64,000 nucleotides of DNA from Bacteroidales bacterium (GTDB lineage Bacteria > Bacteroidota > Bacteroidia > Bacteroidales > UBA1715). Positions 25,841-35,033 of the stretch are shown piece by piece; position 1 is the stretch's first letter, and every line of letters starts with the position of its first letter. A model generated the notes under the pieces. It had not been told where the DNA came from and did no database searches. It worked only from the letters and a program-made list of their open reading frames with translations. The stretch lies in the NCBI GenBank assembly GCA_017516865.1, contig JAFXAU010000031.1:186001-250000 (forward strand). Direction: 5' to 3'. The position numbers were made by a program, and so were the translations under genes.

Positions 25841-26554
25841 ATGGCAAAATCAGAGAATCAAAAGGAAAATGCCGTTAATCAAAGAATATGGCAGGAGACA
25901 AAGGTTAATAACACGTGGGAAATATTCAAATACATGGCTGAATTCGTCGAGGGTTACGAAAAGCTGACATCAATCGGTCCGTGTGTTTCAATTTTTGGTT
26001 CGGCTCGCACACCGACAACAAATCAATATTACAAATTAGCAAAAGACATAGCCTATTTGCTTACACGAAACGGATTCGGCGTAATTACCGGTGGCGGCCC
26101 CGGCATTATGGAGGCAGCAAACCTCGGTGCACAGAAAGGGAAAGGAAAATCTGTCGGCATAAACATTTCCTTGCCGTTCGAACAATCGGCAAACGAATTT
26201 ATCGACCACGACAAGCTCATAACATTCAACTACTTCTTCACAAGAAAGACAATGTTCATGCGTTATTCACAAGGTTTTATCGTCATGCCTGGCGGTTTTG
26301 GAACACTTGATGAACTTTTCGAAGCAGTAACACTCATTCAAACCGAAAAGATAGCACACTTTCCTATCGTCCTTGTCGGAAAAGATTACTGGGAAGGGCT
26401 TATAAGTTGGATTAAAAAGACTATGCTCGAAGACGAAAAGAACATCAGTCCGAAAGATATGGAGCTCATTCATGTAGTTGACTCCGCCGACGAAGCCGTG
26501 GAAATCATCAGCACATTCTACAAAGACGGCAAAGCGTTGAAGCCGAATTTCTAA
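25841..26554 (+). CDS. LOG-family protein (TIGR00730-type nucleotide 5'-monophosphate phosphoribohydrolase)
   Basis: A 237-residue Rossmann-like protein with the two LOG motifs: GGGPGIMEAANLGAQ and MPGGFGTLDELFEA. Homologues release the base from nucleotide 5'-monophosphates (cytokinin-activating in plants; nucleotide salvage or stress in bacteria). Once called lysine decarboxylase, which is a wrong name. The N-terminal ~45 residues are a helical extension, as in the large LOG subgroup. A strong terminator follows. Confidence 0.88.
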   Translation: MAKSENQKENAVNQRIWQETKVNNTWEIFKYMAEFVEGYEKLTSIGPCVSIFGSARTPTTNQYYKLAKDIAYLLTRNGFGVITGGGPGIMEAANLGAQKGKGKSVGINISLPFEQSANEFIDHDKLITFNYFFTRKTMFMRYSQGFIVMPGGFGTLDELFEAVTLIQTEKIAHFPIVLVGKDYWEGLISWIKKTMLEDEKNISPKDMELIHVVDSADEAVEIISTFYKDGKALKPNF

Positions 26555-26561
26555 ATCTCAC

Positions 26562-26595
26562 AAATCCCATGAGTTTTTCATGGGATTTTTTTCTC
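26562..26595 (+). terminator. Rho-independent terminator after LOG gene
   Basis: Perfect 11-bp stem AAATCCCATGA / TCATGGGATTT with a 5-base loop (26562-26588), followed by TTTTTCTC. Confidence 0.9.
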
Positions 26596-26622
26596 TTTTC
26601 TCCATTTAAAGAGAGTTTTTTA

Positions 26623-26630
26623 TAATTTTG
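26623..26630 (+). promoter_or_regulatory. -7 promoter box TAATTTTG for the dNK-wzz-ligase-comB operon
   Basis: Perfect TAnnTTTG box 19 bases before the ATG at 26650. No clear -33. Confidence 0.55.
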
Positions 26631-26649
26631 CACCTAAAAAAAAATTGAT

Positions 26650-27273
26650 ATGCATATAGCGATAGCAGGAAACATCGGTGTCGGAAAGACTACCCTGACA
26701 GGTATGCTGGCAAAGCACTACGGCTGGGAAGCCAATTACGAAGTGGTTGACGACAATCCGTATTTGAATGATTTTTATCAGGATATGAAAGCATGGGCTT
26801 TCAATGTTCAGATTTCGTATTTACATAGTCGTTTACAAAGAATTATGAGTATTCGTAATTCGGGGAAAGACGTCATTCAAGACAGAACAATCTACGAAGA
26901 CGCATACATTTTCGCTCCAAACCTTCATGGAATGAAACTTATGGCGACACGCGACTTCGAGACATATTTTTCATTGTTCCAACAAGTTGAACAACTGCTC
27001 CAAGCACCCGATCTGCTCATCTATCTAAAAGCATCAATCCCGACATTGGTGAAACGAATCCAATGCAAAGGTCGCGAATACGAAAACGCAATCAGAATTG
27101 ATTATTTGGAAAGTTTGAACCGCCGTTACGAAACATGGGTGAAATCATACGATTTGGGAAAAATTCTCGTTATAGACACTGATTCAATCAATTTCATTGA
27201 CAATCCCGAAGATTTCAGCAAAATTGTAAACAAGATTGACGCAGAACTTTTTGGTTTATTTAAAAACGAATAA
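26650..27273 (+). CDS. Deoxynucleoside kinase
   Basis: The 207-residue protein has P-loop GNIGVGKTTL near residue 7, the DRTIYEDAYIFA motif (the ERS/DR-x-x-x-E-type motif of the deoxynucleoside kinase family) near residue 77, and an arginine-rich LID region (VKRIQCKGREYE). It phosphorylates deoxynucleosides for salvage; the substrate (dA/dG or dT) cannot be told. First gene of a tight operon; the next ATG is two bases after its stop. Confidence 0.9.
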   Translation: MHIAIAGNIGVGKTTLTGMLAKHYGWEANYEVVDDNPYLNDFYQDMKAWAFNVQISYLHSRLQRIMSIRNSGKDVIQDRTIYEDAYIFAPNLHGMKLMATRDFETYFSLFQQVEQLLQAPDLLIYLKASIPTLVKRIQCKGREYENAIRIDYLESLNRRYETWVKSYDLGKILVIDTDSINFIDNPEDFSKIVNKIDAELFGLFKNE

Positions 27274-27275
27274 TT

Positions 27276-28316
27276 ATGGAGAATAACGAACGCTATTCAT
27301 TTAATTCCAACGACCTGATTTACAAAGTTTTTCATTACATAAAACCATTGATTATCACGACAATAATCGGTGCCGTAGCCGCCATTGTCGTTTCACTCTT
27401 GATAACGCCACTTTATCGTTCCACTGTGATTGTCTATCCGGCTCCTTCGTTGTCAATCTCACAAGAGCTGATAGCCACGAAAGATGCTGCGAAAAAAGAA
27501 TCTATGTACGGTGAGGACAAAGAAACCGAACAACTTTTGCAGGTTCTAAATAGTGACGAATTACGTGCAAAAATCATTCACAAATACAATTTGTGGAAAC
27601 ATTACGACATTGACTCGGCAAATGTGAAATATCCAAACGACAAAATGTTGAAGAAATATCAAAAACGTATTTCTTACAAACGTACGGAATATATGGCCGT
27701 AGAAATTTCGGTGCTTGATGCCAATCCCGACACGGCGGCGTTGATGGCAAACGACATTGCTACACTCATTGACACCGTTATGAATGCTATGGAACACAAA
27801 CGTGCAAAAGAAGCATTACAAATCGTTGAATATGAGTACAAAGCGAAAGAAGAACAAATCGGTATGTTCAAGGATTCCCTTCGAAGAATTATGGAAAAAG
27901 GAATCTATGACTACGAATCGCAGTCGGAAGTGGTGAACGAGGCATACGCTCAAGCGGTGGCATCGGGAAACACCAAAGGTGCCGAGAGAATCAAGGAACA
28001 ACTCGACACGCTTGCAAAATATGGTGCCGCATACGTTTCGCTCCGTGATTTCCTTGAATTCGAAAGTGAACAATTAAGTGCCCTGAACCAAAAATATAAA
28101 GAGGCAAAAGTTGACGCGGAACAAATCTTAACACACTATTTCGTCGTAAACAAAGCGACAAAATCCGACAAGAAAGCGAAACCCAAACGTGCCGTCATCG
28201 TAGTCATATCTACTTTGGCGACATTTATTTTCACTTTCATAATACTGATATTCATTGAATTAGTCAAGGATTACCGTCGTCAGGAAGAAGAATTAGAACA
28301 AGCTCAAGAAAAGTGA
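27276..28316 (+). CDS. Wzz-type polysaccharide chain-length/co-polymerase protein
   Basis: A 346-residue membrane protein with a membrane segment near residues 25-47 (PLIITTIIGAVAAIVVSLLI), a periplasmic coiled-coil region (KEALQIVEYEYKAKEEQIGM and onward), and a second membrane segment near 310-332 (AVIVVISTLATFIFTFIILIFI). This two-segment layout with a Wzz motif (TPLYRSTVIV) is that of chain-length regulators. No tyrosine-kinase domain is attached. It overlaps the next gene's GTG start by four bases. Confidence 0.85.
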   Translation: MENNERYSFNSNDLIYKVFHYIKPLIITTIIGAVAAIVVSLLITPLYRSTVIVYPAPSLSISQELIATKDAAKKESMYGEDKETEQLLQVLNSDELRAKIIHKYNLWKHYDIDSANVKYPNDKMLKKYQKRISYKRTEYMAVEISVLDANPDTAALMANDIATLIDTVMNAMEHKRAKEALQIVEYEYKAKEEQIGMFKDSLRRIMEKGIYDYESQSEVVNEAYAQAVASGNTKGAERIKEQLDTLAKYGAAYVSLRDFLEFESEQLSALNQKYKEAKVDAEQILTHYFVVNKATKSDKKAKPKRAVIVVISTLATFIFTFIILIFIELVKDYRRQEEELEQAQEK

Positions 28317-29749
28317 TTTCGGAGAAAAAAACGATTCTTTGCCTCTACATTACTGCAATTCTCTTCATAATTGCCAGTATGGTGGGACTTTGGAACGAAT
28401 CGTACCTTGTCACACTCGTTCCTTTCGCACTCGCCTTAGGATTTCTCGCATTCTTGGCACTTGACAAATTATTGATTATCATAATGTTCTGTACGCCACT
28501 CTCCATTGAGTTGTCGGAACTTCTCCCTAACACACCAATCAATATGAGCTTACCGACGGAACCGTTCATATTTTTGGCAATGTGTGTATTTTTACTCAAA
28601 CTGTTGAGCGAAAGACGATTTGACAAAGAAGTGCTGAAACACCCTGTGAGCATTTGCATTTACGTGTATCTTGGTTGGTTATTTCTGACGAGTTTGGTTT
28701 CCGAAATGCCAATTGTGTCTTTCAAATATTTACTCACACGACTTTGGTTCATTTGCTGTTTCTATTTTCTTGTAACGCAATTTGTTGCTGACGAGAAAAA
28801 CATTGTAAAATACATACTTGCCTACGTATTAGGTTTTTCAATTGTGATACTATACACGCTTGCAAACCACGCACCGTCGTACTTTTCGCACGACACATCG
28901 TATCTGGTAATGCAACCGTTCTTCCGCGACCACACGTCATATGGTGCGGCACTCGCATTGCTCATTCCAGCAATGTTTGTAGTATTGAAAAGAGGACGGA
29001 ATGATTTCAGTATCAAGTTTTTCAATTTTCTTTTACTTAGTCTGCTGTGCATAGGTCTGCTGTTCTCATATACCCGTGCCGCTTGGGCTGGAATCATCGC
29101 CGTTTTCGCACTGTGGGTCGTTCTAAAACTACGCATAAAAATCAAAAACATCATATTGGTGACATTAGTCGCCACTGTAATGATTGCCCCGTTCTACAAT
29201 GACATCATTTATAAAATGTCAAAAAATACGGAGGTTTCAAGCACCGATTTCCTTTCACACATAAAATCAATGTCGAACATTGCCTCCGACGACTCCAATA
29301 TGGAACGTATCAATCGTTGGAAATGTGCATTCCGAATGTTTTTAGAGAAACCAATAACCGGTTTCGGACCAGGCACATATATGTTTTTGTACGCTCCATT
29401 TCAACATTCCGAAGACCGCACAAAAATTAGCACCAATGCGGCCGATTTAGGAAACGCCCACAGCGAATACCTTGGCTTGCTCGCCGATACGGGACTTATC
29501 GGTTCTCTTTCGTTCATCGCCATTTTGATAACCGTGCTTGTCGTCGGATTCAATTTATATAATCGTACAAAAAACGAACTGACCAAAGAAACCGTGCTAT
29601 TTCTGCTTTTAGGGCTTATTACGTACTATTTGCACGCATTTTTGAATGATTTTCTCGATATGGACAAAATTGCCTCACTTTTTTGGGGATTCATAGCCAT
29701 TATCGTAATGTTTGACATAAAAGACAAAACAAATGAAACACATAATTGA
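28313..29749 (+). CDS. O-antigen ligase/Wzy-like membrane protein
   Basis: A 478-residue polytopic membrane protein (about 12 membrane segments) with a large periplasmic loop between ~300 and ~390 that carries the Wzy_C-type motif (GFGPGTYMFLY...NAHSEYLGLLADTG). Start is GTG 28313, overlapping the stop of the Wzz-like gene. Such proteins ligate or polymerise O-antigen or exopolysaccharide. With the upstream Wzz-like protein it suggests a polysaccharide assembly step, although no glycosyltransferases lie next to it. Confidence 0.85.
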   Translation: MISEKKTILCLYITAILFIIASMVGLWNESYLVTLVPFALALGFLAFLALDKLLIIIMFCTPLSIELSELLPNTPINMSLPTEPFIFLAMCVFLLKLLSERRFDKEVLKHPVSICIYVYLGWLFLTSLVSEMPIVSFKYLLTRLWFICCFYFLVTQFVADEKNIVKYILAYVLGFSIVILYTLANHAPSYFSHDTSYLVMQPFFRDHTSYGAALALLIPAMFVVLKRGRNDFSIKFFNFLLLSLLCIGLLFSYTRAAWAGIIAVFALWVVLKLRIKIKNIILVTLVATVMIAPFYNDIIYKMSKNTEVSSTDFLSHIKSMSNIASDDSNMERINRWKCAFRMFLEKPITGFGPGTYMFLYAPFQHSEDRTKISTNAADLGNAHSEYLGLLADTGLIGSLSFIAILITVLVVGFNLYNRTKNELTKETVLFLLLGLITYYLHAFLNDFLDMDKIASLFWGFIAIIVMFDIKDKTNETHN

Positions 29750-30452
29750 AACTTGTTTTAGCCCTGCCCTCTTTGAATATTTTGAAAACAAGGACGCCAT
29801 TGTGGTGGTGACCGACGTATTTCGTGCCACAAGTTCAATTTGTGCCGCATTCGAGAATGGAGTCAAATCAATCATTCCCGTAAAAAGTGTTGAAGAAGCA
29901 AAGACGTATAAAGAAAAAGGTTATTTGATTGCCGCCGAACGGAACGGCATAAAAATAGACTTTGCCGATTTTGGAAACTCCCCCGAAAAATTTGAACGAA
30001 GCATTGTTGAAGGACGGGACATTGTTTATAGCACGACAAACGGGACAAAGACAATTCAACTTGGCGTAAACTGCAAGGCAATCGTGATTGGAGCGTTTTC
30101 AAACTTTTCTGTTTTGGTTGACTGGTTACAAAAACAAGACTGCGACGTTACCCTGCTTTGTGCTGGGTGGAAAAACAAATTCAACATTGAAGATTCCATC
30201 TTTATGGGTGCCGTAGCCGATGCTCTTTTAAAGACAGACAAATTTGAAACAATCTGCGATTCAACCGTTGCCGCAATCGATATGTGGAACGAGCACAAGG
30301 ACAATCTTGCCCAGTATCTGGAAAAATGCGCCCAACGAAGCCGTCTTCGCAAAAACGGCGTTGACCAATGTATTGACTACTGTATCACAATGGACACGTG
30401 CAACGTGTTGCCGATGTACAAAGATGGCGTGATTACGAATGAACTATATTAA
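29733..30452 (+). CDS. comB: 2-phosphosulfolactate phosphatase family protein (ComB)
   Basis: The 239-residue protein matches ComB: IVVVTDVFRATSSICAAFENG at residues ~22-43, AAERNGIKIDFADFGNSPEKFE, then STTNGTKTIQLG and LLCAGWKNKFNIEDSIFMGA. ComB removes phosphate from 2-phosphosulfolactate. In methanogens it serves coenzyme M synthesis; in Bacteroidota the pathway is not settled, and sulfolactate or sulfonolipid metabolism is possible. The start lies 17 bases inside the preceding gene, so the two are coupled. No ComA or ComC homologue is in this window. Confidence 0.88.
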   Translation: MKHIIETCFSPALFEYFENKDAIVVVTDVFRATSSICAAFENGVKSIIPVKSVEEAKTYKEKGYLIAAERNGIKIDFADFGNSPEKFERSIVEGRDIVYSTTNGTKTIQLGVNCKAIVIGAFSNFSVLVDWLQKQDCDVTLLCAGWKNKFNIEDSIFMGAVADALLKTDKFETICDSTVAAIDMWNEHKDNLAQYLEKCAQRSRLRKNGVDQCIDYCITMDTCNVLPMYKDGVITNELY

Positions 30453-30528
30453 GTAGCACCAACAATTTTACTCTTATACGATTACCGAACTTTCGAGAAA
30501 AATTATAATAAAGAAATGTTGATACACA

Positions 30529-30561
30529 AAAAGAGTTGCCTTGAAACAAGACAACTCTTTT
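30529..30561. terminator. Bidirectional terminator between comB and the next minus-strand gene
   Basis: Arms AAAAGAGTTG / CAACTCTTTT, with a second inner stem CTTG/CAAG, and A/T tracts on both sides. It can stop transcripts of both convergent operons. Confidence 0.8.
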
Positions 30562-30587
30562 AAATTCTAAATGTAAATGGAACTATA

Positions 30588-31031
30588 TTAATCTGCAGAG
30601 AAACCAACCAACACAGCAACGCAACCACGTGCGATTTCATCACTGATGTTTTCATCATTAGTTTCTACTTCTATCGAAATAATCAACTGCTGACTTGATT
30701 CCATTTTAAAATCCCAAACTCTTTTGTATGAATGTTTTGCATTTGTGAACAACACATTTCTGTCTGCATCCATAATAGAGAATTTGATTTTTGGAAGTTG
30801 TTTGTCACCGCAGATTGCGATACGATAGTTCTGGTTTGAGTAGAATGTTTTGTACAATTCTGCCGATTCACCTTCCGACAATTCTGTGGCATTGAAAATA
30901 CCATCATGAACGTAGGGTTCCAAACTTGGTTTACATTCTGTCTTTGCGAATGTTCTACATTGTCCGTAAGATAAAGTACCTAACAATACGAACGATACAA
31001 CCAATACTAATAATTTACTAACGTTTTTCAT
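30588..31031 (-). CDS. Hypothetical exported protein
   Basis: A 147-residue protein with a signal peptide (MKNVSKLLVLVVSFVLLGTL...YGQ). The mature part has KIKFSIMDADRNVLFTNAKH and ISIEVETNDENISDE, consistent with a small beta-sandwich. It follows the lipoprotein gene 31052-31960 by 20 bases and is probably made with it. Not recognised. Confidence 0.7.
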   Translation of the reverse strand: MKNVSKLLVLVVSFVLLGTLSYGQCRTFAKTECKPSLEPYVHDGIFNATELSEGESAELYKTFYSNQNYRIAICGDKQLPKIKFSIMDADRNVLFTNAKHSYKRVWDFKMESSQQLIISIEVETNDENISDEIARGCVAVLVGFSAD

Positions 31032-31051
31032 ACTATTGCTATTTCTTTAAA

Positions 31052-31960
31052 TTATTGGATAAATGAGTTACGCAAGTTTGCTGATGCAGTTTTTAGTGCA
31101 TCGTATTGTGCTTGTGTTATATTAATTTTTTGAGTTGCTTTCAAAACTGTCGAGCCAGATTCTTCGTCAGTTATAGTCTGAATACCTGATTTTTCGATTT
31201 CTATCTCGTTGAATATTTGTGAAATTCCTTCCAATTTAGAAGCCACGTCGGCAATATCAGGATTTGTTTCAGCATACTCGCCCAACAACATTGTCAATTC
31301 ATTGAAAGAAAGTTTTTGTTCAACAATTCTTTCCACCAATTCCTTGTCTTTCTTAACATCTTTCGTCAATTGAGTTGCCAAATACAAAGCCTCTACCCAA
31401 CCGCCGGCAAGAATCAATGCTGCCATTTCCGGACGATTGTCTTCCTTCAATGTCGAGTTCGAGTTCAAGAATGTTTCAGAAATAATTCGGATTACAGAGT
31501 CACGATTGTCGTGATTTGCCTCCAAACGATCGATGATTGACTGGTCGATTGCTGCAAGCAAATCAAGACCGATAGCCAATTTCTTCGAAACATTCATGTA
31601 TTGCATGATTGTTTGATCTTGTTCGAAAATGCTGGCATAACTCAAATCAGCGCCATACACACCCAAGTTCAATGCCTTTTGTTTATCAGTATTGTACTTG
31701 TTTGCATTCGAAGTTGGATTTAACAATGCCTCATCGTATCCTGCGCCAGCTTTCTTCAACAACAACGTTGTTTCAACCGGAGAAGGCAACGAATACATAA
31801 CTTTTTTCACATCTTTCACAATCTGTTCCTTCTGAGCTTGTTCTTGCTCTTCGGCTGACTGAGTTGATGTTTCCTTTTTGTCGGAACTATTACAACTTGC
31901 GATTCCGACCACTAATCCTAATGTAACCAACAATCGGATAAATTTTGAATTTCTTCGCAT
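31052..31960 (-). CDS. Hypothetical lipoprotein, all-helical
   Basis: A 302-residue protein with lipobox GIASCNSS after MRRNSKFIRLLVTLGLVV. The mature protein is strongly helical (EEQEQAQKEQIVKDVKKVMY, YDEALLNPTSNANKYNTDKQ, and similar). Its family is not recognised; similar helical lipoproteins occur in many Bacteroidales. It forms a unit with the exported protein at 30588-31031. Diverges from the HEAT-like gene at 32062. Confidence 0.7.
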   Translation of the reverse strand: MRRNSKFIRLLVTLGLVVGIASCNSSDKKETSTQSAEEQEQAQKEQIVKDVKKVMYSLPSPVETTLLLKKAGAGYDEALLNPTSNANKYNTDKQKALNLGVYGADLSYASIFEQDQTIMQYMNVSKKLAIGLDLLAAIDQSIIDRLEANHDNRDSVIRIISETFLNSNSTLKEDNRPEMAALILAGGWVEALYLATQLTKDVKKDKELVERIVEQKLSFNELTMLLGEYAETNPDIADVASKLEGISQIFNEIEIEKSGIQTITDEESGSTVLKATQKINITQAQYDALKTASANLRNSFIQ

Positions 31961-32061
31961 ACGTTTTAATTTAAAAATGCTACATCATTTGTTTGTGTAA
32001 AATTACTATTTATTTTTTATTTGCAAACAATTTCAAGGCATAAATTTAAAATAATTGTAAA

Positions 32062-32577
32062 ATGGAATTAGAAGAAAGTGCGGTCATAAACGAAATCAAG
32101 ACCATTTTTGAGTCAGAAAACGAAAGTGCGATTCACGATGCAATAGCATATATACATGAAAACGGCTCAATCAAAATGTTACCATTACTATTTGATTTAC
32201 TTGCTATTACAAAAAGCGAAAGCACAAAAAACGACATTTACGAGTGCTTATCTGACACCAAAGAAAAGAGCGCCACTACAATTTTTATTGAAGCTTTACA
32301 GGACAGTCGGTTTGTCAACGAAAAATCTCACATACTCTCTGCAATGTGGCAGTCAAATCTTGATTTTTCGAAATATACTAAAGTTTTTATACAATTATTA
32401 ATACAAGAAAACTACGAAACGGCTCTTGAAGCATATACAATAATAGAGGTTTGTGCAGGAAATCTTCCCGCCGAAGAAAAGACTACATACAAAGAAATGA
32501 TAGAAAAAGCCCTCAAAAACAAAAAATCAGAAAAAGCAGGATTGCTACAATCAACGATTGAGGCATTTGAATTATGA
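32062..32577 (+). CDS. HEAT-repeat-like protein
   Basis: A 171-residue soluble all-helical protein. Repeated helix pairs such as IHDAIAYIHENGSIKMLPLL, KNDIYECLSDTKEKSATTIF and KSHILSAMWQSNLDFSKYTK resemble HEAT/Armadillo units that give a protein-binding solenoid. No catalytic motif. It stands alone on the plus strand between two minus-strand operons. Confidence 0.7.
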   Translation: MELEESAVINEIKTIFESENESAIHDAIAYIHENGSIKMLPLLFDLLAITKSESTKNDIYECLSDTKEKSATTIFIEALQDSRFVNEKSHILSAMWQSNLDFSKYTKVFIQLLIQENYETALEAYTIIEVCAGNLPAEEKTTYKEMIEKALKNKKSEKAGLLQSTIEAFEL

Positions 32578-32615
32578 TTATGAGTTGTGAGCTAAGTTCA
32601 ACCAATAAATCATAA

Positions 32616-33287
32616 CTAAACATTGTAGTTCCGTTCTCCAAATATTGAGCTTCCGATTCTGACAATGGTACTGCCCTCCTCTATTGCAATTTGGTAATCA
32701 TGCGACATTCCCATCGAAATTGTTTTGAAGGTCGTAGAGGCGACAAAATATTTTTCGTGCAGATTGTCAAAAATCTGTTTCAGATGTTTGAATTCTGAAC
32801 GAACCACGTCCATATTTTCGGTATTGGTAGCCATGCCCATCACACCGCAAATTTCCACGTTTTTCATCGCTTTATACGAATCGCTCTCGAGCAACGCATA
32901 GGCCTCATCTTCGGAAAGTCCGAACTTGGTTTCTTCCGAAGCAATGTGGAACTGCAACAGACAAGGTATGACACGATTAACCTTTACCGCCTCCTTATTT
33001 ATGGTTTCAAGCAAATTCAACGAATCAACACTATGTATCAGCGAGACAAACGAAGCCATATATTTTACTTTGTTCGTCTGCAAATGACCTATCAGATGCC
33101 ATTTAATATCTTTCGGAAGGTTCTCGTACTTGCCGACCATTTCTTGAACCTTGTTTTCGCCAAAGTTCCGAATACCATAATTATATGCTTCGAGAATGTC
33201 CGATTCAGGTTTTGTCTTCGACACAGCCAAAAGCGTAACGCCTTCAGGTATATTTGCCAATATTTTCTGTAAGTTTTCCTGTATCAT
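32616..33287 (-). CDS. YggS-family PLP homeostasis protein
   Basis: A 223-residue protein from the ATG at 33287; a TTG three codons earlier is less likely. It shows the PLP lysine motif TLLAVSKTKPE near residue 20, NFGENKVQEMVGKYE, WHLIGHLQTNKVKYM, and the phosphate site GMSHDYQIAIEEGSTIVRIG near the end. This single-domain alanine-racemase-like protein binds PLP and keeps its level steady. No catalytic activity is known. Not in an obvious operon. Confidence 0.93.
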   Translation of the reverse strand: MIQENLQKILANIPEGVTLLAVSKTKPESDILEAYNYGIRNFGENKVQEMVGKYENLPKDIKWHLIGHLQTNKVKYMASFVSLIHSVDSLNLLETINKEAVKVNRVIPCLLQFHIASEETKFGLSEDEAYALLESDSYKAMKNVEICGVMGMATNTENMDVVRSEFKHLKQIFDNLHEKYFVASTTFKTISMGMSHDYQIAIEEGSTIVRIGSSIFGERNYNV

Positions 33288-33379
33288 AGTAGCCAAATTA
33301 TTTTGTCAAAACACAATGTGATTTTGACACAAAAATAAAAGTTTGCTATTCATTTTATCCATTTATAGATAAATTTATT

Positions 33380-34969
33380 TTAAAAATTTGGCTCACAGCA
33401 CAATACTTTCGTCTGTCCGCTGACAGGATGCAAAAAGGTAATCTTACTGGCATGAAGATACAATCTATCCGCCATCGTTCCATAGAGCGTATCGCCCACA
33501 ATCGGGAAACCAAGGCCGTCGGGATGTGCGGAATGAACGCGCAATTGGTGGGTTCTCCCCGTTTGTGGACGAAACAACACTCGCGTACGGCCATTTTCAC
33601 GTTTCAATACATTATAATATGTGAGCGCCATTTTCCCTTTTTCTAAATCAACCACCTGTATAGGACGTTCGTCGAAATCGGGACGCAACGGCAGACTGAT
33701 TGTTCCTTCGTCTTGCTCTACAAGTCCGTCTACAACAGCGACATATTCTTTTTTCACCTCACGGTTCTCGAACTGACGTTGTAATTTTCTGCACGCATCA
33801 AGATTCTTAGCAATAACCAACAACCCCGACGTAGCCATGTCGAGCCGATGAACGACATACGCATCGCCGTATTTCTCATGAGCCCATCCCCACACCGACG
33901 GCTGCGGAATATTTCCAGGAACCGACAATACATCAATCGGTTTGTTCACAACGACCATCACATCGTCCTCGTAAACCACGTGAATTTTTCCATTTAAATC
34001 GTATGTTTTAAGGAACCTATTTTCTTCAACATCAAGACCTTGCAACATAAAATTTAAAAGCGGTTCACATTTTTGTTTACACGCCGTGTAAAAACTTCCC
34101 TGCCGACGGATATGGTCTTTTGGAGATTTTCCCCACCAAAATTCAGCCATAGCAATTGGCTGTAAATGAGAATTATAAGCATACTGCAACAATCGTGGTG
34201 CCGCACATTCTCCCGTTCCGGACGGCGGCATGATGTCACCAAAAATCTGCAATGCACTTTTCCGTTCGCCATTTGCATTGAGAAAAACAAAATGTTCAAA
34301 AATTTCTGTCTGCAACGCGGCTGATTTTTCTTTTCGGAAATGACAAAGCTGGTCTATCCGTTCCTGCAAAGCATCTCGTCGTTGCTGTGTTTCGGCTATT
34401 TGCTCTTCAAGTTTTCGTTGAAGCCGCTTGTATTCTGCCTTTTGAAACTGACTTTCACGAATCAGACTTGCCAATTCCGCTTCACTATCAGTTACTTCTC
34501 GTTTTTTGTCCCGTTCTATTTTCGCCTGCTTCATCAGTTCCTTCTGCCGAACGAGTTGTTGTTCCGCAGATTTTGTCATTGCCTCAAATTCAGCAAAAAT
34601 AGGATTCTGTTGCAAATCCTCTATTTGACGGTTTATTTCTGTTATTTGCCGTTCGCCCTGCTTGAAAAATCCGTCTTCTACAATCAAATCGTATACGGGC
34701 GGTACAAAATAATCGTGTAAATTTTGTCCCTGAATCTGTCCCGAAAACGAAGCAACAAAACCAATTTCGCCATTTTCTTTCTTCACGACCAAAACGCCAA
34801 ACATTTTTCCATTTTGCAGTTCCTCGGTCCAATCTTCGCGAGAACGTATATATTCCTGAACCTGATTTGCCGCCATAAGCGAAAGCAGATGAGGAGAATA
34901 ACAAAACGGACAGGTAAATTTTTCTGGTAGTGGAATTTGTGATATGTCTTTTTTAAATGTATGAAACAT
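33380..34969 (-). CDS. RluA-family pseudouridine synthase with long N-terminal extension
   Basis: From the ATG at 34969 (MFHTFKKDISQIPLPEKFTC) the protein is 529 residues; a longer frame to 35002 starts inside the promoter box. The C-terminal ~220 residues are an RluA-type synthase: VVYEDDVMVVVNKPIDVLSV, catalytic HRLDMATSGL near residue 370, and RTHQLRVHSAHPDGLG. The first ~300 residues are extra: a Cys-x2-Cys near the start (CPFCYSPH), then a coiled coil at ~110-215 and a further domain. This extension is known from Bacteroidota and might guide the enzyme to its RNA. Target not identified. Confidence 0.88.
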   Translation of the reverse strand: MFHTFKKDISQIPLPEKFTCPFCYSPHLLSLMAANQVQEYIRSREDWTEELQNGKMFGVLVVKKENGEIGFVASFSGQIQGQNLHDYFVPPVYDLIVEDGFFKQGERQITEINRQIEDLQQNPIFAEFEAMTKSAEQQLVRQKELMKQAKIERDKKREVTDSEAELASLIRESQFQKAEYKRLQRKLEEQIAETQQRRDALQERIDQLCHFRKEKSAALQTEIFEHFVFLNANGERKSALQIFGDIMPPSGTGECAAPRLLQYAYNSHLQPIAMAEFWWGKSPKDHIRRQGSFYTACKQKCEPLLNFMLQGLDVEENRFLKTYDLNGKIHVVYEDDVMVVVNKPIDVLSVPGNIPQPSVWGWAHEKYGDAYVVHRLDMATSGLLVIAKNLDACRKLQRQFENREVKKEYVAVVDGLVEQDEGTISLPLRPDFDERPIQVVDLEKGKMALTYYNVLKRENGRTRVLFRPQTGRTHQLRVHSAHPDGLGFPIVGDTLYGTMADRLYLHASKITFLHPVSGQTKVLCCEPNF

Positions 34970-34999
34970 TACCTGACGTGGATTTTGTAGTTTACCAAA

Positions 35000-35007
35000 C
35001 AAAAATA
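35000..35007 (-). promoter_or_regulatory. -7 promoter box TATTTTTG for the RluA-family gene
   Basis: Perfect TAnnTTTG box 30 bases before the ATG at 34969. It supports that start and excludes the longer frame to 35002. Confidence 0.55.
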
Positions 35008-35033
35008 CGTATTTTTACACAAAAATAAAGACC

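Noticed and set aside
34970-35002. Longer N-terminus for the RluA-family gene
   Set aside because: The codons lie within or directly next to the -7 promoter box at 35000-35007, so they would not be in the transcript.
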